The notes: generated from the letters alone by a model not told the origin. Shown: positions 1-9,159, numbered from the stretch's first letter. The stretch is 64,000 nt of DNA from Flavobacterium ginsenosidimutans (GCF_003254625.1 NZ_QJRJ01000068.1:62001-126000); one strand, 5' to 3'. Program-made: numbers and translations.

Positions 1-1875
1 TCTCTTCCCAAAAAGATTAAAGAAAAAATTGACCTTTACAGTGAGAATTACGATGTTATAAAGGAATTTTTATCAGTTAATTTAGGGAAGACTCCAGCTG
101 ATGTAGTAGATCAATTAACAACACAGGGCGTCAATGCTTTTAATTATGATGATAAAATATTTAAAGAAAATGATAGGTTAAGTTTAATTAAGCAAGATGT
201 TGAAAAATTATCAAATTACATTAAAACTAGAGAAGTGGTTAGTGTGCTTGAAAATGCGGATTACACGAGTTTCAAATCAGACACAGGTACTAGTTTAAAG
301 TCAGATTTAGATACTAACAATCTTAATACTTTAATCCTAAGATTAAATCCAACAATTAAAAATTATAATTCAAATATTAATACTTTCAAGCTTCTAGATA
401 AAAATTTAGAAACAATAAATGAATTGGATATTAATAAGTATTATGTATTGAAAGATAATTATAAATTTAATGATTTAGATAAGATCGGTGATAATAATAA
501 AAAAATGGTTCTAGATTTTATTAAAGATAAAAAAGTCGAGAATTATTTAAAAATAAAAACTGAATTAGAAAAAATTAGTGTAACAGATAACACCATAAAG
601 TCTGAGATAGATTCTTTTTTGAATAATATTGTTATAACAAGAACTGACTATGATAAAGAATTTAGCAACATTAATAAAATTATTGATGATTTACAGAAAC
701 TAAAAAATTTGTCAACTCTTTTAGATTCATCGATTTTAAAGTATAAAAAAGAAATTACAAAATCGCAGGTCTTTTTTAAGGTGTATTTAGAGCAGATTTT
801 AAAAGATATTGAAGAAGCCACTATGGTAACATCGAATCTAGATACGATTTCAAAAAATAAAATTTCAAGCTGTATCTCGGAACTTCACGCTAAAGTTTAT
901 TATTTGACTAAGAATGAAAATATAAAAATTGAAGACTTGAATTTTTTAGAAGAAATGGTTTCTAAAAAAATTATTGAAGTTGCTTATCTAGACAATCAAA
1001 ATAAAGAAAGATATGTCAAAATACTAGAAAAAGTAAAATTATTAATACCTCTTTTAAAAATTCAAATTCTATCAAAAATTGATCAAAAAATTAGCTATAA
1101 GCCTGAAATGGCTTCATTATTTGAATTTATTTCAAACCTAGACAATTTAGATAAGGCACAGACATATGAGAGTATTATTAATTTGCTAAGAGAGTATAGT
1201 CATATTGTGGAAGGACAATTGCCTAATAGTAAATTCAAAGAGGGATATATTATTTTCATTAATGGAATGAAAAAATATACTTTAATTAATTCTTCGCCAG
1301 AAAACCAATATGTAGAAATTGATATTGTTTCATTTTTGAATGATTTACAGCAGTTTTACAATAGAAATAATCCATCTCGATTTTCATTGTATTTAACTTT
1401 AGGACTGAATGAAAATTTCTTCTTTAAAGATTTTACATTCCCAGATGATGGTTCCGAGGCTGAGAATCCAGACAATCCAAAGAAACCAGAAACTATAAAA
1501 ACGATCGGTTTTGCATCTGAAAAAATAGGTGTTAAATATAAAATATACGATTTCAAAAAGTATAGAGGATATGAAAACGTAATTAAAGATGATGTTTATC
1601 TTAATAAAAGAGCTCCTTTTATTAATGAGTTTTATACTATTCTATACGGCTCAGGACTACTTTATACTTTAGCGAATACTTCTACAGATCAAAATTTTGA
1701 TTTTCCTCATGTAGGAGCAGGAGTGGGATTACGTTTTTACAATGCTTTAGATTTTAATGTTATACTAGGATTTCCATTCGTTAAGGATAGAAATTTTGGA
1801 AAAGATGGATTTATAGGTATTGGTCTGGATATTCCTTTAGGTGAATATTTGGAAAAAGTAGGTAATAAAAACTAA
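1..1875 (+). CDS. Partial (5' end missing) coiled-coil protein with barrel-like C-terminus, unknown function
   Basis: The reading frame is open from the first base of the window to the stop at 1873-1875, so the gene starts upstream; the GTG at 235 is an internal codon. About 624 residues are visible. The first ~430 are rich in Lys, Asn, Ile, Leu and Asp and look like long helices or coiled coil. The last ~120 residues change character, with Gly/aromatic alternating segments (GAGVGLRFYN, GFIGIGLDIPLG) that resemble beta strands of an outer-membrane barrel, though the protein does not end in an aromatic residue. I do not recognise a family. Lower GC than its neighbours is evident by eye. A strong terminator follows. 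Confidence 0.7.
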   Translation, partial: SLPKKIKEKIDLYSENYDVIKEFLSVNLGKTPADVVDQLTTQGVNAFNYDDKIFKENDRLSLIKQDVEKLSNYIKTREVVSVLENADYTSFKSDTGTSLKSDLDTNNLNTLILRLNPTIKNYNSNINTFKLLDKNLETINELDINKYYVLKDNYKFNDLDKIGDNNKKMVLDFIKDKKVENYLKIKTELEKISVTDNTIKSEIDSFLNNIVITRTDYDKEFSNINKIIDDLQKLKNLSTLLDSSILKYKKEITKSQVFFKVYLEQILKDIEEATMVTSNLDTISKNKISSCISELHAKVYYLTKNENIKIEDLNFLEEMVSKKIIEVAYLDNQNKERYVKILEKVKLLIPLLKIQILSKIDQKISYKPEMASLFEFISNLDNLDKAQTYESIINLLREYSHIVEGQLPNSKFKEGYIIFINGMKKYTLINSSPENQYVEIDIVSFLNDLQQFYNRNNPSRFSLYLTLGLNENFFFKDFTFPDDGSEAENPDNPKKPETIKTIGFASEKIGVKYKIYDFKKYRGYENVIKDDVYLNKRAPFINEFYTILYGSGLLYTLANTSTDQNFDFPHVGAGVGLRFYNALDFNVILGFPFVKDRNFGKDGFIGIGLDIPLGEYLEKVGNKN

Positions 1876-1915
1876 TAAATTATTGAGTTTATTTACTAAT
1901 CATAAAATTTTACGT

Positions 1916-1962
1916 AATAAGTATATCTATTTGTTTTTCAAATAGATATACTTATTTTTTTG
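1916..1962 (+). terminator. Intrinsic terminator after the first gene
   Basis: Perfect 17-bp inverted repeat (1916-1932 with 1940-1956), 7-nt loop, followed by a T run at 1955-1961. Because the stem is AT-rich and ends in A/T tracts it could work in both directions. Confidence 0.8.
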
Positions 1963-2066
1963 TAGTTTTGTACAAAAAATATCTTCCTCAATCTGCCAAA
2001 GTAAAAACGGTTTCTTAGTTCAACGAGCTTTTCACGGATTTTTAATAAATACAAATAATTATTGTG

Positions 2067-3785
2067 ATGAAACATTACTATTTACTATTTGCAGTTATTT
2101 TTGTTTTTGGCTGTAAAAATAAAGACGCAGAAACAGAATCGATAAAAGTTACTTCTCCAAAAGGCTGTTATACGCCAAAGACAACAGATAAAGATTGGTA
2201 TGCGCTAAATCAAAAAGCACCGAAATTTAAAGGCCTTGACGGAATTGATTTTAAAATTACAACCCATAACAAAGAAGCGCAGCAATATTTTAATCAGGGA
2301 ATGATGTTGGCTTACGGTTTTAATCATGCCGAGGCGGCAAGATCTTTTTTTGAAGCTTCTCGGTTAGATCCAAAATGCGCTATGGCATATTGGGGATTTG
2401 CTTATGTTCTTGGGCCAAACTATAACGCAGGAATGGAAGAAGACAATTTCCAACGGGCTTATGATGCGGTTCAAAAAGCTAAAAGTCTTTCTGTAAATAG
2501 TTCCCCAAAAGAAAAAGCACTTATTGAAGCTTTAATCACGAGATATGCTTCGAAACCACCTGCTGATCGAAGACCTTTAGATATTGCCTATGCTACAGCT
2601 ATGAAAAAGGTTTATACGCAATTTTCCTCAGATCCTGATATTGGAGCGCTTTATGCTGAATCATTAATGAATCTCCATCCTTGGGATTTGTACGATAAAA
2701 ACACGGGAGCAATAAAAGAGTGGACTCCAGAAATTGTAAAGGTTTTAGAAGCATTAATGCTAAAAAATCCGAAGCATCCTGGAGCGCATCATTTTTATAT
2801 TCATGCAGTAGAATCTTCAGCCACTCCAGAAAAAGCGATGAAAAGCGCCAAGTTATTAGAGAGTTTGGTTCCAGGTGCAGGACATTTGATTCATATGCCA
2901 TCTCATATCTACATTAGAACGGGTGATTATCATGAGGGATCGCTTTCCAATATTAAAGCAGCAAGAATCGACAGTATTTATACTACGACTTGCCATGCAC
3001 AGGGCGCTTATCCTTTGGCATATTATCCGCATAATTATCATTTTTTAACAGCAACTGCAGCTTTGGAAGGAAATTCTAAATTGGCTTGGAATACCGCAAA
3101 AGTGCTTCAAGAACATACTTCAGTCGAAATTATGCGTCAGCCTGGATGGGGAACATTACAGCATTATTATACTATTCCGTATTACATTGCAGTAAAATTT
3201 GCAATGTGGGATACTATTATTTCACTTCCTAAACCAGATAAAGATCTTATTTATCCTCAGCTTGTTTGGCATTATGCGCGTGGTATGGCTTTTCTCGGAA
3301 AAAAGAATATGACCGAAGCGCAAAATGAACTTTCTGCTCTCAATAAGCTTTCAAAAGATAGTTCTCTAAAGGATATTACGGTTTGGAATATTAATAAGAT
3401 AACAGATCTTGCTGACATTGCTTCCAAAGTGCTTGCGGGAAATATTGCTTTCAAACAGAATGATCTGCCTAAATCAGTTTCTTTATTGACTGAGGCTGTA
3501 GAACTCGAAGATCGTTTGAATTATAATGAACCACCAGACTGGTTTTTTTCAATCAGACATTATCTAGGAGCAGTGTTGCTTAAAGCAGAAAAATATGCCG
3601 AAGCCGAAAAAATCTACAGAAGAGATCTACAAATCTGGCCTAAAAATGGCTGGGCGCTTATTGGGCTTTATAATTCTTTAACTCAACAGAAAAAAGGAAA
3701 AGAAGCTTTGCAGACTAAAAATGCATTTGATGAATCTTGGAAATATGCTGATTTTAAAATTGTTTCATCTTCATCTCTTAACTGA
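2067..3785 (+). CDS. Tetratricopeptide-repeat lipoprotein
   Basis: A lipobox ends in FVFGC, putting the lipidated Cys at residue 16, so the protein is probably membrane-anchored in the envelope. TPR-type helices follow: an N-terminal repeat around residues 75-115 (YFNQGMMLAYGFNHAEAARSF) and C-terminal repeats around 440-560 (AEKIYRRDLQIWPKNGWALIG). The middle contains His-rich segments (HHFYIHAVE, HLIHMPSHIYIRTGDY) typical of a widespread uncharacterised family of TPR proteins. TPRs normally mediate protein contacts; no enzymatic role is evident. I chose ATG 2067 over the GTG directly before it (2064) because the signal peptide reads naturally from there. Stands alone, with spacers of 191 and 182 bp. 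Confidence 0.85.
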   Translation: MKHYYLLFAVIFVFGCKNKDAETESIKVTSPKGCYTPKTTDKDWYALNQKAPKFKGLDGIDFKITTHNKEAQQYFNQGMMLAYGFNHAEAARSFFEASRLDPKCAMAYWGFAYVLGPNYNAGMEEDNFQRAYDAVQKAKSLSVNSSPKEKALIEALITRYASKPPADRRPLDIAYATAMKKVYTQFSSDPDIGALYAESLMNLHPWDLYDKNTGAIKEWTPEIVKVLEALMLKNPKHPGAHHFYIHAVESSATPEKAMKSAKLLESLVPGAGHLIHMPSHIYIRTGDYHEGSLSNIKAARIDSIYTTTCHAQGAYPLAYYPHNYHFLTATAALEGNSKLAWNTAKVLQEHTSVEIMRQPGWGTLQHYYTIPYYIAVKFAMWDTIISLPKPDKDLIYPQLVWHYARGMAFLGKKNMTEAQNELSALNKLSKDSSLKDITVWNINKITDLADIASKVLAGNIAFKQNDLPKSVSLLTEAVELEDRLNYNEPPDWFFSIRHYLGAVLLKAEKYAEAEKIYRRDLQIWPKNGWALIGLYNSLTQQKKGKEALQTKNAFDESWKYADFKIVSSSSLN

Positions 3786-3967
3786 TAAAGATCTAAGCAT
3801 TTTAACTGATTATAGTTAATTTTAACAGTTAAAGGTGTTATTTTCAGATATTTATCATATCTTTAACGCTGTAATGTGGGAATTGTATAATGTTTCTATA
3901 TAATTTTGCAACATAAAAAAATATTACACCCTAAATCATTTTATTAACTATTAACTAATTGCCTTAT

Positions 3968-4570
3968 ATGAGAGTATTTTTTCTGGCGCTGTTTTTTTCT
4001 TTATGCTCCTTTACAAACCTACATGTAATGGATGACGAAGATATATTAAGTGAAATTGAAATTGCGAGACTTGCGGAACATGTAAGTGAAATAAAAGCCT
4101 ATACTGCGACAAATCATAAGTATAGCAGCAAAATTGCTTTTTTAGTAGACATGAAAATCAAATCTGGTAAAAATCGCTTTTTCGTTTATGATCTTGAACA
4201 TGATCAAATATTAGATCAAGGATTAGTGGCACATGGCTCAGGATCTGAGACAGGTATAAAAGGTGATATTTTACAGTTCAGCAACAATCCAAATTCAAAT
4301 TGCACTTCTCTTGGAAGATATTCTGTAGAGAAACCTTATAAAGGAGTTTTCGGAAAAGCTTTTAGACTTGCTGGTTTGGACGAAAGCAATAACAATGCTA
4401 TGAAACGTGCCATTGTTTTGCATTCTTTCAGAGAAGTCCCTTACGATGAACAAGGTTACTACATTATCAATAGTCATGGCTGTCCAATGGTAAATGACTT
4501 ATTTTTTAAGAGACTTGAAAAATTTATCGAAGGTTCAAATTCTAAAATTTTGTTGTCTGTTTATTACTAA
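3968..4570 (+). CDS. Murein L,D-transpeptidase catalytic-domain protein (YkuD_2-like)
   Basis: About 200 residues with an N-terminal signal peptide (MRVFFLALFFSLCSFTNLHV). The C-terminal third carries the L,D-transpeptidase signature: a His followed by a SHGCPMV block with the presumed nucleophilic Cys, and upstream VLHSFREVPYDEQGYY. The family acts in the periplasm, making or remodelling 3-3 peptidoglycan cross-links or attaching proteins; the YkuD_2 subgroup is common and poorly characterised in Bacteroidota. ATG 3968 was preferred over TTG 3959, which would add only three residues. A -7-like TAATTTTG lies at 3901-3908 without a convincing -33 box. Monocistronic; a hairpin terminator follows. 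Confidence 0.85.
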   Translation: MRVFFLALFFSLCSFTNLHVMDDEDILSEIEIARLAEHVSEIKAYTATNHKYSSKIAFLVDMKIKSGKNRFFVYDLEHDQILDQGLVAHGSGSETGIKGDILQFSNNPNSNCTSLGRYSVEKPYKGVFGKAFRLAGLDESNNNAMKRAIVLHSFREVPYDEQGYYIINSHGCPMVNDLFFKRLEKFIEGSNSKILLSVYY

Positions 4571-4614
4571 ATCATAAATGTATCTTTATACTGAGTAAAG
4601 ACATTTTTAAATAA

Positions 4615-4644
4615 CAAAGAAAGAGCCTTAGGGTTCTTTTTTTT
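4615..4644 (+). terminator. Terminator after the L,D-transpeptidase-like gene
   Basis: Short hairpin: AAGAGCC at 4621-4627 pairs with GGTTCTT (one G-U) across a small loop, followed by eight or more T residues to about 4644. Confidence 0.6.
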
Positions 4645-4703
4645 ATGCCAATTTTTAGAAAAACGAAAAATACTTTAAATGATATAAGATTGAAAATTAT
4701 CTC

Positions 4704-4711
4704 TATATTTG
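4704..4711 (+). promoter_or_regulatory. Probable -7 promoter element for the leader-peptide transcript
   Basis: TATATTTG is an exact match to the Bacteroidota -7 consensus TAnnTTTG. It lies 18 nt before the ATG of the first leader peptide, which is the short distance expected for an attenuation leader. No good -33 TTG box at the usual spacing was found. Confidence 0.5.
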
Positions 4712-4728
4712 CGCATCAAATCAAGGAA

Positions 4729-4782
4729 ATGAAAAACTTAATTAACATCGCTTTTATTATTATCATTATTATCATTCGATAG
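4729..4782 (+). CDS. Isoleucine-rich leader peptide 1 (attenuation)
   Basis: A 17-codon ORF reading MKNLINIAFIIIIIIIR, then TAG. Nine residues are Ile, seven of them consecutive (codons 10-16 at 4756-4776). An AAGGA-like stretch precedes the ATG. It is followed by a GC-containing hairpin with a T run (4826-4854). This is the architecture of translation-coupled transcription attenuation: stalling on Ile codons when charged Ile-tRNA is scarce would prevent the terminator from forming. Only Ile is sampled, not Leu or Val. The downstream IlvN-like gene belongs to branched-chain amino acid synthesis, which supports the reading. Confidence 0.8.
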   Translation: MKNLINIAFIIIIIIIR

Positions 4783-4825
4783 TAGTGCAGGGATGTTATA
4801 TAAATAAGTAAGATATACAATTTAG

Positions 4826-4854
4826 AAACCTCCTCTAATACGGGAGGTTTTTTT
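4826..4854 (+). terminator. Attenuator terminator 1
   Basis: AAACCTCC (4826-4833) pairs perfectly with GGAGGTTT (4843-4850) across a 9-nt loop, with T residues at 4848-4854. Sits 43 nt after the stop codon of leader peptide 1 and 13 nt before the ATG of leader peptide 2. Confidence 0.8.
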
Positions 4855-4867
4855 GTTTACATCAGTT

Positions 4868-4927
4868 ATGAAACAAGCAATTCAAAACAATATTATTATT
4901 TCTATTATCATTATTCGTATTACATGA
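4868..4927 (+). CDS. Isoleucine-rich leader peptide 2 (attenuation)
   Basis: A 19-codon ORF reading MKQAIQNNIIISIIIIRIT, then TGA. Nine residues are Ile, in runs of three and four. It follows terminator 1 directly and is followed by its own terminator (4955-4990). It is similar in design to leader 1 (length, Ile run, Arg after the run) but differs in sequence, so it is either an old duplication or convergent. Two attenuators in series would give stepwise or tighter control by isoleucine supply. Confidence 0.78.
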   Translation: MKQAIQNNIIISIIIIRIT

Positions 4928-4954
4928 CGAGTTAGGAATATATTGTCTATACAT

Positions 4955-4990
4955 AAAGCCTTTCTCAGTCAAATGAGAAAGGCTTTTTTT
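4955..4990 (+). terminator. Attenuator terminator 2
   Basis: A 13-bp perfect stem (4955-4967 with 4974-4986) with a 6-nt loop, the T run continuing to 4990. It ends 35 nt before the IlvN-like start codon. Confidence 0.85.
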
Positions 4991-5025
4991 ATCCTTAAAA
5001 AAGAACATCCAATAAAAATCACAAA

Positions 5026-5568
5026 ATGAAAAACGAATTTACACTTACTATTTATTCAGAAGATCAATTGAAATTAATCAATAAACTGGCTGCTATGTTT
5101 TTAAGAAAACAAATTAAAATTTTAAGCCTTAATATTTCTGATTGTGAAATTGATAAAATGTACAGACATACCATTGTTGTAAATGAAACGTTGCCTGATG
5201 TGATCAATTTATCGGCTCAGATAGAGAAAATAATCGAGGTTTATAAATGTTATTATCATTTGAATGAAGAAACTGTTTTTAGGCAGATGGCTTTATTTAA
5301 AATTCCAACAGAAGTTTTTATGACAGATCTAAAACTAGAAATTTTGCTTCGAGAAAATGATCTTAAAATCTCTGAAGTTCACAGAGAGTACACAATAATC
5401 CAAGCAATAGGAACAGAGGGCGAGATAGCTTTTTTGACTGAAAAAGTAAGTTCTCTTGGACTGATTGAATTTGTAAAAAGCTCTAGAATTTCGTTGATAA
5501 AATCAAATGGATGCTTTGATGCAGATAGCTTAGAAATGAAGACAAAAAACAATTCACTTGCTTTATAA
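5026..5568 (+). CDS. Orphan acetolactate synthase small-subunit-like (ACT domain) protein
   Basis: 180 residues in the IlvN/IlvH pattern. An N-terminal ACT domain (about 1-75: FTLTIYSEDQLKLINKLAAMF, then ISDCEIDKMYRHTIVV) is followed by a second ACT-like half (about 85-165: REYTIIQAIGTEGEIAFLTE, then GLIEFVKSSRISLIKSNG). In the family this subunit binds valine and regulates the catalytic IlvB subunit. Here no ilvB, ilvC or ilvD lies next to it; the neighbours are an L,D-transpeptidase and an MscS channel. Two Ile leader/attenuator units directly upstream suggest isoleucine-controlled expression. It may be a second regulatory subunit for an enzyme encoded elsewhere, or a relic of a moved ilv operon. 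I see no frameshift. Confidence 0.8.
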   Translation: MKNEFTLTIYSEDQLKLINKLAAMFLRKQIKILSLNISDCEIDKMYRHTIVVNETLPDVINLSAQIEKIIEVYKCYYHLNEETVFRQMALFKIPTEVFMTDLKLEILLRENDLKISEVHREYTIIQAIGTEGEIAFLTEKVSSLGLIEFVKSSRISLIKSNGCFDADSLEMKTKNNSLAL

Positions 5569-5648
5569 TTCTTTTTTCTTTCTGAAAGGTTTTGTTTCTC
5601 TGCTATATTTCTTATTTTTAATAGACTAAGTTGCTAAAATAAAGGAAT

Positions 5649-7421
5649 ATGATTTTAGATACTAAACGGTTACTGTCTTTTTTACTGTTAATGATGCTTC
5701 TGTTTGTAAAACCATTTCAAGCAGAAGCACAGCTTTTGGGTACTAAAGCCACAACAGAAGAACCTGAAAAAACACCTGATGATTCTCTTGGAAGAAGAAC
5801 TCCTCAAGGTACAGTCAACGGATTTATCAAGGCAATTGGCGATCAGAATTATCTGCGTGCCAGTCAGTATTTTGTTTTAAGTAAGCGTTCTTATCGCAAA
5901 ACAGCGGAAAGAATACGTATTGCGAAAACTTTTCAGCAGCTGTTAGATCAAGGCGGGAGTTTTTCGCCATCTTCTATTATTAGCAATAAAGAACTTGGAC
6001 GAATAGATGATGATCTTACAACCGGTGTAGATCTTGTTGGAAGCATATCTACAAACAAGAATAATATACAGCTTTATGTAGAAAATCAATCAGATGACAG
6101 TGAGCCTGCATTATGGCTTTTTTCTTCAGAAACTATCGATGCAATCAATACTGCTGACGTTAGCGGAGAAAAGACTTTTTTAGACAGAATACTGCCAAAA
6201 GTATTAATTGAACGAAAACTGGGAAATGTGCCAATAGGACATTGGGGAGTTGTCGTAATTATGGCTGTTGTAGCTTATCTGCTTTCAAGACTGTTAATCT
6301 ATATAATTATTTTTCTCATACATAAAATATGGAAACAAGCTGATTCTGAAAAAGGTGAAGCAATTATAGATGCCTTTACATTACCAATCCAGATGTATCT
6401 TACAGTGATTTTATTTGTTGTAACGACACAGCGCATGGGGATTTCGATAGTAGTGCGCCAGCGTTTCAGTATTATAATAATTACAATCGGAATTTTAGCT
6501 TTTCTGATTCTTCTCTGGAGATTAACTGACTTCGTTAGTATGTTTACCCGAAGCAGAATGAATAGACGTGGGCGTATATCTGCAGTTTCTGTAGTATTAT
6601 TTTTAAGCCGTACAACAAAAGCAGCTATTGTTGTTATAGGGATTATTGTAATGCTTGGAATTATAGGTGTCGATGTGACAGCAGGACTTGCAGCACTAGG
6701 TATTGGAGGTATCGCATTGGCGCTGGGAGCACAAAAAACAATCGAAAATTTTGTGGGAAGTGTAAGTCTTATTGCAGATCAGCCGTTACGTGTTGGAGAT
6801 TACTGCCGTGTTGATGATATTAAAGGAACAGTAGAATCAATCGGGATGCGTTCGACTACATTGCGTACTTCTGCGCGAACCATTGTAACAATTCCTAATG
6901 GTCAGCTATCAGCTAGTAAAATAGAGAATTATGCACATCGTGACCGTTTTATATTTAATCCAATTTTTGGTTTTAGAATGGAAACAACTCCCGATCAGAT
7001 GCGTTATCTGCTTGTGGAATTAAGATCGTTATTGTATGCGCATCCAGCAGTTTTAAATTCGCCGCCGATTGTCCGTTTTACTGGTATTACGGCAGATGCT
7101 TTAAAAGTTGAAATCACTGCTTATATTGAGGCTATCAATTTTGAAACATCACAAGAAGTGCAAGAAGATCTTTTATTAAGAATGATGGATATTATTGAAA
7201 AAAGCGGAACTTCTTTAGCATATCCATCACAGACGCTTTATATGGCGACTGATATTCCTGTCTCAAATGAAAAAGCTGATGAGGTTGCCAAAACAGTTAA
7301 GAAATGGAAAAAGAATAACGAATTGCAGCTTCCTAAATTCGATCCAAAAAGAGTAGAGGAATTAAAAGGCAGCATTAAATATCCTGATGATGGAAGTTTT
7401 GAAATAAAAGAAGAAGAATAA
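5649..7421 (+). CDS. Small-conductance mechanosensitive channel family protein (MscS-like)
   Basis: 590 residues. A signal peptide (about 1-28, ending FQAEAQ) precedes a periplasmic domain (about 30-190). Hydrophobic helices lie around 196-225, 240-260, 270-295 and 315-335, before the Ala/Gly-rich pore helix (GLAALGIGGIALALGAQKTIENF). The MscS beta domain follows (GDYCRVDDIKGTVESIGMRSTTLRT and IPNGQLSASKIENYAHRDR). The C-terminal domain runs to a charged tail. Such channels open on membrane tension to release solutes at hypo-osmotic shock; the long extra-membrane N-terminus is the larger Bacteroidota type. An 80-bp gap separates it from the IlvN-like gene, and no functional link is apparent. 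Confidence 0.92.
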   Translation: MILDTKRLLSFLLLMMLLFVKPFQAEAQLLGTKATTEEPEKTPDDSLGRRTPQGTVNGFIKAIGDQNYLRASQYFVLSKRSYRKTAERIRIAKTFQQLLDQGGSFSPSSIISNKELGRIDDDLTTGVDLVGSISTNKNNIQLYVENQSDDSEPALWLFSSETIDAINTADVSGEKTFLDRILPKVLIERKLGNVPIGHWGVVVIMAVVAYLLSRLLIYIIIFLIHKIWKQADSEKGEAIIDAFTLPIQMYLTVILFVVTTQRMGISIVVRQRFSIIIITIGILAFLILLWRLTDFVSMFTRSRMNRRGRISAVSVVLFLSRTTKAAIVVIGIIVMLGIIGVDVTAGLAALGIGGIALALGAQKTIENFVGSVSLIADQPLRVGDYCRVDDIKGTVESIGMRSTTLRTSARTIVTIPNGQLSASKIENYAHRDRFIFNPIFGFRMETTPDQMRYLLVELRSLLYAHPAVLNSPPIVRFTGITADALKVEITAYIEAINFETSQEVQEDLLLRMMDIIEKSGTSLAYPSQTLYMATDIPVSNEKADEVAKTVKKWKKNNELQLPKFDPKRVEELKGSIKYPDDGSFEIKEEE

Positions 7422-7486
7422 ACCAATAAACTAGGATAAACTTAACTTGTCTTAAGTGCTAATGAAGGAAATACAAATATAGAATC

Positions 7487-7523
7487 AAAAAATCCGTCAC
7501 ACTCTGACGGATTTTTTGGTTTT
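7487..7523. terminator. Bidirectional terminator between MscS and GH125 genes
   Basis: 13-bp perfect stem (7487-7499 with 7505-7517), 5-nt loop, A tract on the left and T tract on the right, between two convergent genes. It can terminate transcripts from both sides. Confidence 0.88.
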
Positions 7524-7526
7524 ATT

Positions 7527-8990
7527 TTACAAGCTCTTATCTTTTAGAATCTGAGGATATTTAATGCTCGTATGTACAATCATTTCGCCAAATAAGGTAT
7601 TTGCCCAAGCAAACCATTTTCGGGTAAACTTAGTTACATCGTCTTTATGAAAAGATTCATGCATAAATCCTGTATCTGCATTGGTTTTAATTAAAGTACT
7701 TAAGCAAGACTTAATTTCTTTTTCATCAATACTTGTAATAGCTCTTAGAACAATACTCATTGGCCAAATCGTATCTACACCTGTATGCGGTCCGCCAACA
7801 CCTTCACCAGCTGTACCTTTATAGAAAAACGGATTATTATCTGATAATACTACTTTTCGGGTATTTAAGTATAAAGGATCGTCGGGAGAAATTGCGCCCA
7901 AATAAGGAAGTGAAAGAAGCGAAGGAACATTTGCATCATCCATCATATGAAAACTGCCATATCCGTTTACTTCAAAAGCTATGATTTTTCCAAATTTAGG
8001 ATGATTTATAATTCCATATTCGTTTAAACCTTTCTGAACTTGCGCTTGAAGTTCTTTAGCTTCAGCTGCTAAATCATTGTCTTTTAAAGCAGAACTTGAA
8101 AACATTTCGACAAGATAACCTAGAATTTCTATTGCAAACATATTGCTTGGAATTAGATATCCAAACAAAGTAGAGTCGTCGCTTGGTCTAAAAGTTGAAA
8201 CAATCAAACCACATGGTTTTACAGGATATCCGTAACCGTTTAAAGGAACTCCGTCTGTTGCCCAAGCTGTTTGTCGCATAAAACTGTATGGACCGCCTTT
8301 TCCATCCATTCTCTGCTGTTCTTTGAAAGTTTTCATAATCAGTTTCATGGCATCTTTCCATTGTTGGTCAAACATGCTGATATCGCCAGTTTCTTTCCAG
8401 TAGCCATGAGCCAATCGAACAGGATAGCATAAACTGTCAATTTCCCATTTTCTTTCATGAATTCCTGGTTTCATATCAGTGAGATCATTTTTCCATTCAC
8501 TTTCTTTATTAAAATCTTTATAAAAAGCATTTGCATACGGATCAAGCAGAATACATTTTGTTTGACGGTTTATAACGCCTTTTACCAATTCGGCAAGTTT
8601 AGCATCTTCTTTTACAAAAGGAATATAAGGCCAGATTTGCGCTGTACTGTCGCGAAGCCACATTGCATCAATATCTCCAGTTATAACATAAGTATCAGGC
8701 TTGCCATCTATAATTTCAAATTCGACTGTAGTGTCTAGTGTATTTGGGAAACAGTTTTCAAAAAGCCAAGCCAATTCTGGATTTGCAATCTGTTTCTTAA
8801 TTTTTACAATTGCTGCTTCAATAGCTTTACTGGTAAATTTTCTTTCTGCAAGCGGAGGTCTTTTGGTAATAAAATCTTTCAAAGGAAATTCAAAATAATT
8901 AGAATTAAATCCAAAAGCATCGGTTTGAACAGCCAATAATCCTGCTGAAAAAATTCCTGCATTTTTTATAAATTTTCTACGAGACTGCAT
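7527..8990 (-). CDS. Glycoside hydrolase family 125, exo-alpha-1,6-mannosidase type
   Basis: 487 residues. N-terminus MQSRRKFIKNAGIFSAGLLA has a twin-arginine-like (SRRKFIK) export signal. GH125 signatures include GDIDAMWLRDSTAQIWPY (about 105-122), MRQTAWATDGVPLNGYGYPV, GPHTGVDTIWPMSI and the C-terminal ESFHKDDVTKFTRKWFAWAN. Characterised GH125 enzymes are metal-independent and remove non-reducing alpha-1,6-linked mannose from N-glycans or mannan. It is divergent from the GH89 gene and shares a 390-bp intergenic region, at the left edge of the PUL. It complements the two GH92 mannosidases downstream. Exact linkage specificity cannot be read from sequence. Confidence 0.93.
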   Translation of the reverse strand: MQSRRKFIKNAGIFSAGLLAVQTDAFGFNSNYFEFPLKDFITKRPPLAERKFTSKAIEAAIVKIKKQIANPELAWLFENCFPNTLDTTVEFEIIDGKPDTYVITGDIDAMWLRDSTAQIWPYIPFVKEDAKLAELVKGVINRQTKCILLDPYANAFYKDFNKESEWKNDLTDMKPGIHERKWEIDSLCYPVRLAHGYWKETGDISMFDQQWKDAMKLIMKTFKEQQRMDGKGGPYSFMRQTAWATDGVPLNGYGYPVKPCGLIVSTFRPSDDSTLFGYLIPSNMFAIEILGYLVEMFSSSALKDNDLAAEAKELQAQVQKGLNEYGIINHPKFGKIIAFEVNGYGSFHMMDDANVPSLLSLPYLGAISPDDPLYLNTRKVVLSDNNPFFYKGTAGEGVGGPHTGVDTIWPMSIVLRAITSIDEKEIKSCLSTLIKTNADTGFMHESFHKDDVTKFTRKWFAWANTLFGEMIVHTSIKYPQILKDKSL

Positions 8991-9159
8991 ATGTTTTTTT
9001 AGTTTTAAATAGAATGAGAATAGTTAGATCTGTATAGCATTATAAATAAACGACTTTTTTTTATTATTCTATTGAAATTTAGACCAATGACGTTTGTGAT
9101 ACCTTAAATAGCGGAAGAATCATTAAAAGTTAATTAATCAAATAGAAATGAAAAATATG

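Noticed and set aside
235..237. GTG at 235 as start of the first gene
   Set aside because: The frame is open without stop to base 1 with the same amino-acid character, so the gene begins outside the window.
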